A stretch of DNA of 64,000 bases from Melastoma dodecandrum (GCA_029817715.1 JARUPY010000211.1:360185-424184); one strand, 5' to 3'. Positions 20,893 through 32,699 are shown, numbered from the stretch's first letter. Notes: generated from the letters alone by a model not told the origin. Numbers and translations are program-made.

Positions 20893-23800
20893 CTACAAGT
20901 CTAGCCTCCATAACCCGCCAACTTCTCTGAAATCGAGGACAAGGGATTTACGAGCTCGTCGCTTCGCGTTCACCTTGTTTCGCTGGGCATAAAGGTCGAC
21001 GACCTTTTCTCTATCCTTCTCAGCGTTGGCCTCCAGCTCCTCGATTTCTTGAGTATTGATCGACGCAAGCTGCCGAGTCAGGTCATTCTTGAGGTTCGTG
21101 TAGAACTCTATCTGTCTCTCTGCCTCGGTCAGTTTCTCTTGCACATCGATCAAACGTTGGCGAGCGTCCTGTGCAGCTTTAGAGGCCTGCCCTCGAGCAT
21201 CATTGATCGACCGAATCTTCGAGTCGGTCAAGTCGTAGGCGAGCAGGTCGGCGTAGTAATCCTTCCAGCGAGTCCAATACGTCGACCTGAAGCTCTTGCA
21301 GGCCCCCAGTATTTCGTCCGTAACCCGAGGGGATGCCTCGATCTCCTTCAACAGCTTCTGCATCTTCTCAAACTCGTCGACGCTTAAGGGGTCAATGAGC
21401 AGAAGTCGGCAGAATTCGTCAATGTCCTGATGAAGCTTCACCCATGGGTCGACAGTCGAGGTCGCTGCAGCAGGAGCCTGCAGAATAAGAAATGAAATGT
21501 TGCTAAGACACAATGTCCCAAACAGTCAACACCTCCATGCAATCAAATACTTACCTCTGAAGGTAGTAAATCCTCAGAACTTTCGCCCGAAGAAGTGGAG
21601 GGAGTAGGAGCCTTCTTGCGACCAGCAGTCGTCTTCACTCTCTTCGGGCGAGCCTGTGAAGTGTCACGGTTAGAATCGTGATAACAACGCCATACTTTGT
21701 GTGAAAGAAGAACACATACCATTGGTGGTGCAGGAGTGGGGGCTGAAGAAGAAGGGACGCCTTGTTCTTCCTCCTCTCGCATCGGCTGAGGTAGTGCCCC
21801 CTCCCGCGTCGACCGAGTTGAAGGATCGACTGAAACCATAGCGGTCCCTTCTTGTAGCAAGGCTTCAGGAGCCTGCTCTTCCTAGAGTGGAGTGTAATAA
21901 AACTAAAGTTCATATATGAACTAGGGTAATATATCCTAGCAGGGAGTCGAGCTCACCTCGGCGGTCGAAGCCGTTGCACCCGTCTCGAACGCAACCGGAG
22001 TAGGCTGGTCACCACCTCCGGTTGACGCTTCGCCCTAGGCAATATAGTGCGGGTTAGATACAGAAGCTCAGGATGAATTATAACCAGTAGAGTCATACCT
22101 CTGTAGCCGCTCCTCGAGCGACATCGACCGTCGCTAAGGTCGTAGGTACAATAGCAGATGATGAGCTCACTGGGGCCACCGCTGTTGGCGACCTCGAAGA
22201 AGAAGTCGCCGCTACGGTAGTCGGCGACTTGGGAAGAGGAGCCGCCACTGAAGCTGGTACCTTCACCAATCTCCTCCTCTGGGATAGAGACATCTCCTCA
22301 AGATCTCCTTTCTCGGCCGCCTTGCGCTTTGGAGCAGCCTTAGGTCGAGCCTTAGCAGGGTCACCTGCGGCTGTTTCCCTGGAGCTCGCCACCTTAGCTT
22401 TCCCCTTGCCAGTCGACTTGAGTCTAGAAGGAGCGGGGGCAAGGGGAGCCTTAGGCTTTCCAGAGCCCTGAGGCATCATTGATCCTGAAAAGGAGAAAGC
22501 TCACGATTAATACTAAGAACCTAATACTCTTAAAGTAAAGCTAAGTCTTTACCTCTCGCTTTGATATGTGCGTCGCCCATGTAAAAATCAGGTTCCTTGG
22601 AGACCTCCAAGAAATGCATCAAAGCCCGCAGCTCTTCATAAGTAGTCGACCACAGCACAGTGAAGAATTGCGTGGCGAAACAGGCAGAAGTACCAGATGG
22701 GAATTCTATCTGGGAGAGCTGCGCCTTGCTGTTGAGCAAGTCGAGGGTCTTCGGGGAGATCGGCTTGCACGAAATTCTCTTCATCCTATCCCCGCACAAG
22801 CCACCGGTAGGGTCAGCAAGTGGAACCGCTACGCCCTGGATGAACCCAAACTGCCTTGCACACAGCTGAGGGTTATAGGCTTCAAAGGTCAGGTAGCCGT
22901 CGAAGATGACTGGTAGGTCCCTGCGGGTCAATACCCCATTCCAGAAGCCGCGAGCAGCTTGGAGCTTAATTTCCTGAGCAAATGTCTTGCCGCCTGGAAA
23001 GGGTGCCCAGTTGCGTCGATCTGCCCTGCCGAAGTCGACGATGTGCTTCATGTGGCCAGTGACCGATGTCATAAGCCATTGATCCTTCCGCTGGCAGCAC
23101 TGCTCCAAGATGGTCTCCCCATAATAGGCCGACTCGAGGGGCGAAGCAGGGCCCTTGAACCCAGTCAATCCTGGCATCCACATAGCTGACCAAAGGTGAA
23201 CTAACCAGAGCAATCCTCCTGCTGGATGTTTTGGAAACGGCTTGATCTGAGTCGTCGCTCTGTCCAGATCATGGTAAAGAAGACCCAAAATGAAGGGGGC
23301 CCAAGAGATTTCTTCATTGGTCTCCCTCAGAAAGTTGGCCACTGGATAAGAAGTGTGGCTGACCTTCTTCCCTGGGAAGCAATAGACAAACTTGCTTAAC
23401 CAAGTGCTGAGGAACTCGACCTCTTCCCGGGCGCCAAAGCACTCGGTCGACAACTTCTCATCTGGCTCTTTGCCTGCTGAGGCCATTTTTAATTTCCTGC
23501 TTACCACCTCCATGTACTGAAGGGCGCCCTTGGGATTAATATCGCCTGCCAGGGAGTATTGGCGAACAGGGAGGCTATTGACTTTGCACCTGGCCAAAAT
23601 CTTCACATCTGCCAAGGTAATAGACATGGGACCCTCCGGGAAATAGAAGCAATTGACTGAGGAATTTCAGAAAGGCAGCATAGCCGAGCAGACTCTAGGA
23701 TCACAGTTCTTGTCTGCCACGGACATCCTAAAGAACCTCAGAATCTTCTGACTCCTAAACTTCTCTGTGAAGTGCTCCTCCCACATCTCGAGCCATTCCA

Positions 23801-24059
23801 CCATCTCAGATTTAGACGAAGAAGGAAAACACAGGAAGGATCCCTGACCTTCCCAGTTGAGGGGATCGACGAAGTTGGGATGGCAGATCGGGATGGGCTT
23901 CTCGGTGACGAGATAGATGAGCGGCACTGTCCCCGGGAAGAGATGCTCCGGCAGGATAGGTCCGAGGGTGACGCCCGATCCCTGATCCTCTGTGACCGGA
24001 ATGGGTCCGGTTGGCCCCGCACGCTGATTATGGACCTCGAAAGCCTGGAAAGTCGACAT
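20893..24059 (-). CDS. Antisense six-exon passenger gene: plant-mobile-domain-like protein with C-terminal coiled coil
   Basis: Exons on the minus strand: 24059-22553, 22484-22099, 22034-21957, 21881-21720, 21653-21555, 21477-20893. Every intron is GT-AG with good consensus (AGAG|GTAAAG, CAGAG|GTATGA, GAG|GTGAGC, TCAGAG|GTAAGT; acceptors TTTTCAG, CCTAG, TCTAG, CACAG, CTGCAG). The phases match, giving 939 codons. Residues of about 60-330 resemble the plant mobile domain (WLSKFVYCFPGKK, then GLLYHDLDR, then GGLLWLVHLW). Residues 503-630 are basic and Ala/Pro/Ser-rich with an NLS-like patch (PKRKAAEK). Residues 836-904 look like a coiled coil. One in-frame TGA (23669-23667, codon 131) interrupts exon 1; the same frame continues on both sides. 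Its role is unknown. Extra ORFs, some with a domain shared with DNA transposons, are known in Tat elements. Confidence 0.8.
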
Positions 24060-24194
24060 CTTTTTAAGGATCGGAAGAGTGTTAAAGAGGAAGACGAAGA
24101 GTTTTCCGGGAAGCGAGGGTTTTCTAGTTTCTTGGAGAAGATGAAGAAGTGTTGAGCAAGGAAGAAAAGTGCGGGAAAAGGACGATGACTCTCC

Positions 24195-24202
24195 TTTATA
24201 TA
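24195..24202 (-). promoter_or_regulatory. TATA box of the antisense passenger gene
   Basis: Read on the minus strand this is TATATAAA, followed by GGAGAG. It lies about 136 bp before the ATG at 24059 and outside the LTR, so the passenger gene seems to have its own promoter in the space between its ATG and the 3' LTR. Confidence 0.6.
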
Positions 24203-24243
24203 GGGTATGATTTTTGCTGAGTCGGCATAGCCAACTCAGCATA

Positions 24244-24253
24244 AAAGGGGGGC
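24244..24253 (+). other. Polypurine tract of the Tat element
   Basis: AAAAGGGGGGC lies just before the 3' LTR, separated from TGTTGA by a few bases. It would prime plus-strand synthesis. Confidence 0.6.
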
Positions 24254-24256
24254 TTA

Positions 24257-25241
24257 TGTTGACATGGCAATTAATTTTGGGCCTGGGTTTAGAACAGAAA
24301 CCCAGTAATCCCTCAAGTCATACTCCGAGTCGGCCCAAGGCGTAGTCGTCTAGGCCGACTCACGACGAAGTCGATTAGGTCGATTTATGACGAAGTCCAC
24401 TAGGTCGACTTATGAACAGTGTCGACTAGGTCGACTCACAACGAAGGAATATAGTGATCAAAGCCAGTCAAGATGACTCAACAGTAGCTAGGTCTGCTAG
24501 TAGGGTCAAGTCGACGGAATCCTGGATAAGTCGACCAAGTCAATCAAAGTCCGTACGGATCAGTCAAGTCGATGAGGTTGAAATAAATTTATTCATTTTC
24601 AATCACGTTTGTTAAAGATCGTAACTGATCTCAAATATCCAGGAACGTGATCCCACATATCAAGGGGGTTGTTGAGACACTCCCACGACATTAGGGATCA
24701 CGACCGATAACACGATCTGCAAAACGATCTATCTGTTACGCGTTAATCGCGTACAAATCCTCTATAAATAGCAGAAGGATTTTTCAAGACAGGACACGAC
24801 CACACACAGCCAAAACACTGAAGTTTGTTCGTCAACCTTAGGAAATTAGACACCTCGACCCGGTTCATCGGTCAACTCCCTTTCCACCAGCAGAGTGAGC
24901 TCGTAGGGCCTTTGCCGTCAACCCCCGCCAGCGACACCACCGACGGAGTGAGCTCGTAGGGCCTTCGTCACAACTCTCCGCCAGCGACCACCACCGACGG
25001 AGCGAGCTTCCAAGGCCTTCGTCACGCGTTCTCCGCCGCTACAAGATCCTACGTCGTCACCATCGTGTCCTTTTTTTCCCTTTTAATGGCTGTAAGCCCT
25101 TTTCTTTTAATGTTCTGAAGATTGTAAGACTTGCATTATTTTTTGTATAAAGTTAGTGCATCTTCTTACTGGCGACCACAATACTACTACTGTGAGTCCT
25201 TTGCCAAATATTTCCGACGTGTTCCATTCTGTGCGCGAACA
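24257..25241 (+). repeat. 3' LTR of the Tat element
   Basis: This copy matches 12336-13319 with about two dozen substitutions and one extra T in a T-run near 25070. It begins TGTTGACATGG and ends GCGCGAACA. The following bases ACTTG do not repeat the AGATG that precedes the 5' LTR. Confidence 0.92.
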
Positions 25242-25432
25242 ACTTGTCATGGCATTAATAACACCAAGGTATATGCGGGTGTTATGCGGATTTTCTTGTT
25301 TCCCCTCTCTCTAATGGGTTCGGCTATAAACCGAAGACGCAGCCACTTAGTTCCGTTTAAGAAAGTTTGTACCTAAAGCTTGTTCCATTCAAGAAAGTTC
25401 GCTTATTCGCTTCTTTTCGAGAAAAGTTAGTG
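25242..25432. other. Short spacer after the Tat element
   Basis: No gene is seen. The first bases (TTGTCATGGCATTAAT) loosely resemble the LTR start TTGACATGGCAATTAAT, which may be chance. Confidence 0.3.
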
Positions 25433-25925
25433 AAATTTTTGGAGTTTTGTTCCTTAATGACGTCATTTGACAAAATATTTCGCCAAATGACGTCTTAAGT
25501 TTCAATATTCCTCTAATGACCCACCAAAGTCGACCTTTGTAAGGCCGACTTCCGTCCTCAAGGTGTAAGGCCGACTTCTCTATACTTAGTAAAAAAAAAA
25601 AAATTCAATGGTCATTCACACGAGGGAAGTCGGCCTTTGTAAGGCCGACTTCCTTCACTTAGGCATTTTTTTTTAATTCGAAGGTAAAAAAATATATATA
25701 ATAAGGCCGACTTCCCTCACTTAGGTATTTTTTTTAATTCGAAGGCAAAAAAAAATTCACACGAGGAAGTCGGCCTTATACAAAGGCGACTTCCTTGTGA
25801 ACCGAAGTCAGCCTTTGTAAGGCCGATTTAGATGGGTTAGTTCGCGAATTATTTTCCATAATGTGTTATTTGACGAAATATTTCGCCAAATGATGTCATT
25901 CAGGAACAAAATTCGAAATTTTTTA
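25433..25925. mobile_element. Foldback/MITE-like element with about 60-bp terminal inverted repeats
   Basis: The outer segments 25433-25497 and about 25864-25925 are inverted copies (GTTTTGTTCCTTAATGACGT against the inverse of ACATCATTCAGGAACAAAAT). Each contains its own near-perfect palindrome around AAATATTT. The interior holds several hairpins built from AAGTCGGCCTT/AAGGCCGACTT, for example 25625-25653 with a 13-bp perfect stem and TGT loop. There is no coding capacity. The exact ends and target duplication are unclear. Confidence 0.6.
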
Positions 25926-26944
25926 TATGATTTTTCTTATTAAATAAACTCGTAGTTAATCCCATGATCGTGTTCGCGGCTCTAAATCGCACGTCCGATT
26001 TCGTTTAGTTCAAGAAAATTCGTGTTATTAAAAGAAACTGAAATCTAAAAAATTGAAAGAAAAAAATTAAGGCACGGTATCTTTCGTGTACGACAAAACC
26101 TCACTCTAATGAATAAACAATTACAAATATTTTGTCTTCGTTATTTGGATTTTAGCATCACACGCAGTAATATGATTGGAATAGCATTGGTCATAATTAA
26201 ATAATTTTTATAATAAAATTTTAATTTAATTTGATTTTATTCAAACAAATATTCCCCTCCTCCCGGCCCGGACACTACCCCAGTTGTCCTAAAATTCGTG
26301 TAGTGAAATAAATATATTCAGTCAATTGGATGAGCTGGCGATATCCGTCGTGTCTTTTTGTTTAACCAAATTTTCCCGATGGGACGTTCCCCAACTTTAA
26401 CGTGGACGTAAAGCCATCGGACAGCCCCACGAAATCCATGACGGGTGGGGGCGAAAGAATAACAAATTAAAAAAAAAAAAAGGCGACATTCATGGGATAA
26501 GATTACGATTATGAGGCGTTGCCTGCTGGGCATATGTTTGTTATTCATATCCCCAGCCATGTGTTGCTGCAACATTAAATAAGAAAAGTTGTGATATTAC
26601 TATTTTCGCAGCTCTTTTGTAACAACGTTGCGGTTATATTCCATCTAATATTGTTGTTACACCGTTATGAAACAAAATATAGAATCTTCAAAATGTTTTC
26701 GACACGCTCTTTCCCAATAACATTTCATGTCACGTCGGTGTACATTGAGACCTGTAAATTTGACCGACTACTTGATTATGTAGACAGAGTCACCCCGATC
26801 GAAAGAGGCAGCAGCACTTGGTGGACTGAATAAAAGTCTTCCTCGACGCCCCACAATCGCCATCCCTTTCTTACACCGTGATCTCCTCAAAGAAATACTT
26901 ATTCGTTGCGATTTGGCGATCTTAGTCTCGGTGGGAATGGATGG
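25926..26944. other. AT-rich spacer
   Basis: I see no supported gene. GATGG at 26940-26944 is the left target-site duplication of the next retroelement. Confidence 0.5.
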
Positions 26945-27771
26945 TGTGGCGGGCACTCGACGGACACTATGCCCAATTCAACCTCACAGTGTACCCACCC
27001 GACGTCCCTCCCACCCTGAGTAACCTTTTCTTTCTTTTTTAGTTACACAATTACCACGACCCAGAACTAAGTCAATCCAATAAGTTGATGACAATCATCA
27101 GTATTATTACTCATAATAATACAAGAAACAACGGATATACTCATGTATACAGTTGGCTCTCATGCTCCTCCTTTTTCCTGTCCAAATTCCCACTTCACTT
27201 AGGGGTTAAAGGGAGTTACATCATATTACAACTAATCAGATAATTGGATACTATGCAACATGAGGGACCAAAAGAGTCTCTGCAGCCTGGAACACCAAGG
27301 ATCGTCTGTGACCAGGAACTCCAAAAGTTGTTTGCGGCCATGTCTAGTGGGCTTGTCTTCGTGGCAATCATCCGAAGGATCATCTGCAGTCACATCAGGA
27401 CTCTTCAATCAACATTTACCACAAATAATGTTCAAAGAATCTCCATTGTTTCCAACAGCATGCCACCTCTATAACCTCTTCTGCATGCAAATAACTTCAC
27501 TCACAAGGAACACCCAACAACTGATTCCTCCATGATCCGCACGTCTCATCTCATCCCCGCACCTAGGAAACGTGGTTATATTGCTCGTGCCTCCCTTACG
27601 AGTATTGATCCAGCACTCGCACCAGTGCTTTTCCGTTTTGGTCACGTTACGCCCCGAGCACAAATTCGTCAAGTATTGATGACACCACTCGACGCTCACG
27701 GTCATGCCTTCTTCACGGATTGCTGCCTAAACAACCTTGCTCAAGCCTCACAAATAGATGGGTAAGAGTCA
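26945..27771 (-). repeat. 3' LTR of the old gypsy element
   Basis: In plus orientation it begins TGTGGCGGGCACTCG and ends AGAGTCA. Segments align with 29247-29777 (for example AAGAAACAACGGATATACTC against AAGGAACAACGAATACACTC) and with about 38045-38260 (GCTCGTGCCTCCCT and following). Confidence 0.7.
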
Positions 27772-29232
27772 CCTTTTCGACCCTAAGGCAAACTTCCCCA
27801 GTTAGATGGAGTTGGCGCCCTCTTCGACGCCTTCCCAAGGCGCATCCGCTCTATGTCCCTGGCGATCAGTGAACACCCTTCACCGGAATTCACAGTAACC
27901 GTGCTATTTGTTTCACTCGCCAACGCCCCATTCGGAGTCGTGGAAAATGGTACTTGGGCACCCATGTGGAACGAACGTTCATATGTGACAGCTTCTCCAC
28001 ATGTAGGCCCAACTATTGCACCATGCAATCGGCCGCAAAAGAATTTTTCGTTCTAGTGTCCACCATCGCCAACACCTGCTGACGTGACACCATCAGTGGA
28101 ACGAACATTAATCAATAAGAACTCATATCCTTCCTCAATCGCAGCATCCCCAAGAACTGCAACGAGGCAAGCCGAGACTCGAAAAGATCCTCATTGGCAT
28201 CAACAGTAGTGTTAAGCCTCTCCTTCTTTGGATAATCTCATGCTCGAAGAGTCTTATTGCAAATGAAATAGCCTGAGTGATATTTTGGATTTATCCACGG
28301 CTCGTCCTCGTTCTGTCTTTTACTCCATTGGCTGAGGCATAACATTAGCCATACTTTGGTTTCGGCTTACCATCATGCATTTCATTGCTTTGGTTTCGGC
28401 TTACCATCATTTCATTTTATTGCTCGTTGCCCTCCCGTACGGAGGTCAATTAGAGCATCTATAGACGCTACCGCCAAAACCAGGTCTTACACCCCTTGTT
28501 GACTCCACATAACTATGCCTATGGTTGGAGACCATCGAGGAAGTTGAAAAATTTGTCTACCTCAGACGTGCCGGGTATATCTAGCATCAGTTATGTAAAC
28601 TACTACGCATACTCTTTCATAGTATTGGTGTGTTTGATGATCTTCAAGGCCTCCCTCACAACCCGACTCACGTTGTAAGGCAATAAGTGGTCCATTGGCA
28701 CCTTTCTTAGGGACTTCCGGGCATCGATTGCAGGATGGCCATCATTCATGTCATCCTTCACCCGCGTCCCTCAACCATAGCTTAGCATCTCCTGTAAGAT
28801 ATAGGGACGTAATCAAAACATGCTCCATCTCAAGAATCCTTATGGCCACAAAGTGCTAAATCCCATTATACAGGAAGTTTAGGAGCAGTTTCACATCACG
28901 ACGACCGTCGAATTTATGAGGTTCAGGGACTTTCACTTCCAACATTCATCTCCTCTAAAGGATTGTGCAGCAACCTCTCTTTTTAGGATTACGACCTCAT
29001 TCTGAAGATCTTCCTGATGTCTACGTTTTGGCTCAAGCTATTTAGCAACCTCTTGAGTCTTTCCTCGGCAGCTCCACTTGCACTGGTGATGGACGATTCC
29101 AGCTTATCATGCCCATTCAGAGTTCAACCAGGCTCTTTAAGATCATGATTTGCACATTGGAAGGAGCCTCTCCCATAAGTCATTCCAACTGTTCCAAATT
29201 CCCGCTAGTGGTTTTGGTCATCATTGTAAGTT
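27772..29232 (-). pseudogene. Decayed gag of the old gypsy element
   Basis: Read on the minus strand, an ATG at 29221 follows the PBS-like site. Fragments of a gypsy gag follow in order: VPEPHKFDGRRD near 28940, then SLYLTGDAKLWLRD near 28780, then a weak cysteine knuckle (CFICNKTLR) near 28250. Many stops and frameshifts interrupt it. Past about 28080 toward the left LTR I recognise nothing; an open stretch at 27783-28028 has no known content. No protease, RT or integrase sequence is present, so the interior was cut down before or after insertion. Confidence 0.6.
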
Positions 29233-29246
29233 GCTTTGATGCCAAT

Positions 29247-29777
29247 TAGGACGGGCTCTCGAGGGGACTATGTCAATTCAGCCTTGTAGTGTACTCGTTT
29301 GACGTTGCACCCACCTAAGTATGTCAAGTCTTTTCTGTCTTTCCCTAGGAGCAAAATGATTGCAACAAAAAAATGCACCCAACCCAGCAAGATAGTGACA
29401 AACACGAGTATTATTGTTCCCAATAATATAAGGAACAACGAATACACTCGTGTATACAACTAGCCCTCACACTCCTTCCCCTTCCTCACCCAAGTCTTTC
29501 AATATTTAAAGGGGCTAAGGGGAGTCACATAAAATTACAACGACTTCGACAATTAGACACCAATCGGGCACGAGGGATCAAAAGTGTTTATGGTCAAGAA
29601 CTCCAAGGGTTGCCTACGGCCATGTCACGGGGCATACCTGATCCTGCGACAGCCATCGAAAGGGGTCGGATGAAACTGCGTCAGAACTCTTCCATCGGCA
29701 CTTGTCACAAGAAAGCTTAAAGGAATCTATGCTGCTTCTTGTGGCATGCCATCATCGTAGCCTCTTCAGCTTGTAAG
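29247..29777 (-). repeat. 5' LTR of the old gypsy element, first part
   Basis: This segment aligns with 26945-27480. It is broken off at 29777, where an Athila element inserted, and resumes at 37753. Confidence 0.7.
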
Positions 29778-30964
29778 TGATAACTCTATGAAAGTAGAGT
29801 TATTTATGTCAATTTCATACCTATGATTTGTTAGATTTGTAAAATACTACGCTTATTGCATATTATTTCTTGTTATTTTACATTATTCTCGAGAATTTGG
29901 ATACTGCCGAATTTTGGATTTATTTTAGATAAAAAATATAAACAAGAAGATTTCGCCATATCTAGCAAGATTTTGGCAAAGGAAAAGAGTTGAAGGACAC
30001 GTGGGAGGAGGACTAATTGAAGAAAAAAATATTTTATCTAGATTTTCAGAGATTCTTTAGGTTTTATTTTTAGGACAATAAAAGGACTTTGTTCCCTAAG
30101 GCTAGAGAAGAGGATTCAACTAGGAGAGGATTCGACTAAGAGAGGATTCAACTAGAAGGGGATTCGACGAAGAGAGGACTTCGACGAGGGAGAAGAAGGG
30201 AGTTAGCTTATTGTTTAGGATGATTTTCTTTTATTGGAATTGTGTCTCGAAAACAATGTCCGGCTAAACTTTCTTTGCTAGGATTATGTTGAACCGAATT
30301 GCGTAGTTGAATTTCCTGAAATCGTTTTAGAACAAATTATACTTTGGATGTCTATTTATTTCGTTTGATCTTAATGCATGCAATTTGTTTGATCACCGAA
30401 TTATATTGATTTGTTATCCTAATTTAAACTCGGGAGAGGAATTTTAGGAGAGAACGGGAACGAAGTAGCCTTGGTTAATATCGCGGGAGCGAATTGACTA
30501 GTAAGTAGTATCGGGAGATATACTTCTAGGTAACCGATAAATGATTGAATCTTAATGTGTTTTGGCCTTCATAATTCACTATAGGGATATAGGTTTATGG
30601 TGGTTTAGAATAATCCTTTGTAAACTCAGGAGAGGCACTTAGGGACCTAAGAATCCGGTTAGTAAATAGAATTAGTATGAATTTGGGATAAACGAGTGAA
30701 GGGGTTTAACGAAACAAGGAGGGGATACTTGATCCTAGGCTTTTCCGTCTATTGAATTCTGATTCTTTGTTTCGATATTTATTTCTTACTAGCTTAATTT
30801 TCAGATTTAAAAACTCAATTTTTCGTATTTGCTTGGCTACATAAAAATTGCAATTGTGTATGCTAAAGGATTTTAATTGCTATCCTCGTGGGAACGATAA
30901 CTCTACTCATTTCTATATTACTTGTTGCGATCCGTATACTTGCGGTGTGCGAATTCAGCGATAA
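29778..30964 (+). repeat. 5' LTR of the Athila element
   Basis: It starts TGATAACTCTATG and ends GCGATAA; the expected CA end has become AA. A block of GAGGATTCGAC(T/A)A repeats lies at about 30112-30190. Confidence 0.88.
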
Positions 30965-30970
30965 AGTTTT

Positions 30971-30988
30971 TGGCGCCGTTGCCAGGGA
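30971..30988 (+). other. Primer-binding site of the Athila element
   Basis: TGGCGCCGTTGCCAGGGA is the tRNA-Asp-type site typical of Athila elements. It lies 6 bp after the LTR. Confidence 0.8.
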
Positions 30989-31077
30989 TAGATTTTAGAA
31001 TATTTTACTTGCAACGAAAGCAATTTGTGTTGACCAAGTAGTTTAATTTTTTTTTTCTTTCTCTCGTTTTCAGGTGT

Positions 31078-32699
31078 ATGCGCCGCTCGTACAGTGAAGA
31101 TTTATTTACATTCGATCCTAAGATTGAGAGGACATTTCGAGCACTCAGAAGGAGTCAAGGGAGCACGATGGCAGACAGAAATCAGAACAATGGAAATAAC
31201 AATGAGATTCAAGAAGTTAATCCACCAGTTCCGAGAAGGACGATGCGAGACTTCGCTCAACCTACACCACATGAGCCCACTAGATTTCTTCGTCCAGCAA
31301 TTCAGGCTCAGAATTTTGAGATCAAGCCGTCCATACTCCATATGATTGAGAACTCAAGTTTTGGAGGCTTGACAAATGAAGACCCTCACTGGCACCTCAC
31401 TCGCTTCGAGGATTTATGCGACACATTTAGATGCAATGGAGTGTCAGCCGAGGCAGTCCGAATGAGATTGTTTCTGTTTTCGTTACGGGACAAGGCTCGA
31501 TCATGGCTTTATTCCTTGCCGGAAGAGGCAGTCCGATCATGGGAGGATCTTTCGAAGCTATTCTTTGCCAAATACTTCCCACCGAGCCGAACCGTAAGGA
31601 TCAGGAACGAGATCACAACCTTCCGTCAACATTCAACTGAATCCATGTATGAAGCTTGGGAGCGTTTCAAAGAATTATTACGTCTATGCCCACACTATGA
31701 GATCCCGAAGTGGATGCTCATGCAAAGCTTCTACGATGGTTTGGCAGATCAGCTTCAATCCACAGTAGATTCTGCAGCAGGAGGAACTTTGATGAACAAG
31801 ACACCTGAGGAATCTTTGGAGTTGTTCGAACAAATCGCCAACAACGGTCAGCAGAAAACATCAACAAGAGGAGTCGCCGGGCTGCATCAAATGGATACAG
31901 TGACATCTATAAACGCTCAGCTTGAGAAGCTCACCAAGGAAGTTGCTGCTCTCCGAACTCCAAAACCGATAGCATGTATTATGATGTGCAGGCAGACGAG
32001 GACCAGGTAGAAGCGCCAGAAGTAAATTATATAGGCTCCAATCCACGGAACAACCCGTTTTCCAATACCTACAATCCTGGATGGAGAAATCACCCAAACT
32101 TCTCATGGAGAAACAATGCAGGGCCACAAGAACCAAGTCAACCGAGGATGAATCAGCTTCCTGGTTTTATGACCACAAAGCAGCCACATGCAGGTGAGAA
32201 TAGGCCTAATGTTGATGAATTACTAACCCGGTTGCTTGCCAGTCAGGAGGAAACCCGGAAACAACAAGAGGATGTTCAAAAGCGTCAAGAGATGATCCTG
32301 AAGGACCATGCTATGTCCATTAAACAATTGGAAGTGCAAATAGGGCAAATTGCCAGTTCTATCACCAGCAGACCATATGGAACTCTACCAAGTAACACCG
32401 AGGTAAATCCTAAAAGAGAGCATTGCAACGCAGTCACCCTTCGCAATGGTCGTGATTTTGAAGAAGCCTTCGAGAAGATGGAGGTGGAGAAGGAACAAGC
32501 TAGAGAGAAACGCCACAAACAGAAAACAAGTGAAGGAGGAGGCGAGACAAATGATAAGGAGTCGACAGATGTCACAACTACAAAGGTACACACCTCAAAA
32601 CCACCATTTGTACCAAAAATTCCTTTTCCGCAAAGGCTTAAAAAATCTACTGACGAGCATCGATTCAAAAAGTTTCTAGATGTCTTTAAGCAATTGTAG
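31078..32699 (+). pseudogene. Gag of the Athila element, frameshifted
   Basis: The first ATG after the PBS opens 310 codons to 32010. The gag domain is at about residues 130-240 (LRDKARSWLYSLPEEAVRSW and on to LMQSFYDGL). Near 31965-31990 the coding frame shifts and continues in another frame to a TAG at 32697-32699, through the Asn-rich segment NPRNNPFSNTYNPGWRNHP and a Glu/Lys-rich coiled-coil-like stretch. The frame after the TAG continues into the protease region, so that stop is probably a point mutation. Confidence 0.8.

Larger units (their letters stand above)
12336..25241 (+). mobile_element. Ty3/gypsy LTR retrotransposon, Tat lineage, carrying an antisense passenger gene
   Basis: Two LTRs of 984 and 985 bp bound a 10.9-kb interior. 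The order is LTR, PBS, gag, protease, RT, RNase H, a second RNase H, integrase, then an antisense spliced gene, polypurine tract and LTR. Two RNase H domains, no chromodomain and a long space between integrase and the 3' LTR are Tat-lineage features. The LTRs differ at about two dozen positions by eye (near 2%), so insertion is fairly recent. The flanking 5-mers AGATG and ACTTG do not match. Gag-pol is broken by TAA at 15600 and 19422 and by frameshifts near 16440 and between about 17190 and 17311. Confidence 0.92.

Noticed and set aside
22093..22479. Separate small gene starting at the ATG ATG at 22479
   Set aside because: It is exon 2 of the antisense gene: a good acceptor precedes it at 22485, and the phase joins exon 1 exactly.
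23667..23700. An extra intron or a frameshift at the break in exon 1 of the antisense gene
   Set aside because: Both sides are in the same frame and separated only by one TGA. No GT-AG pair of plausible length removes it.
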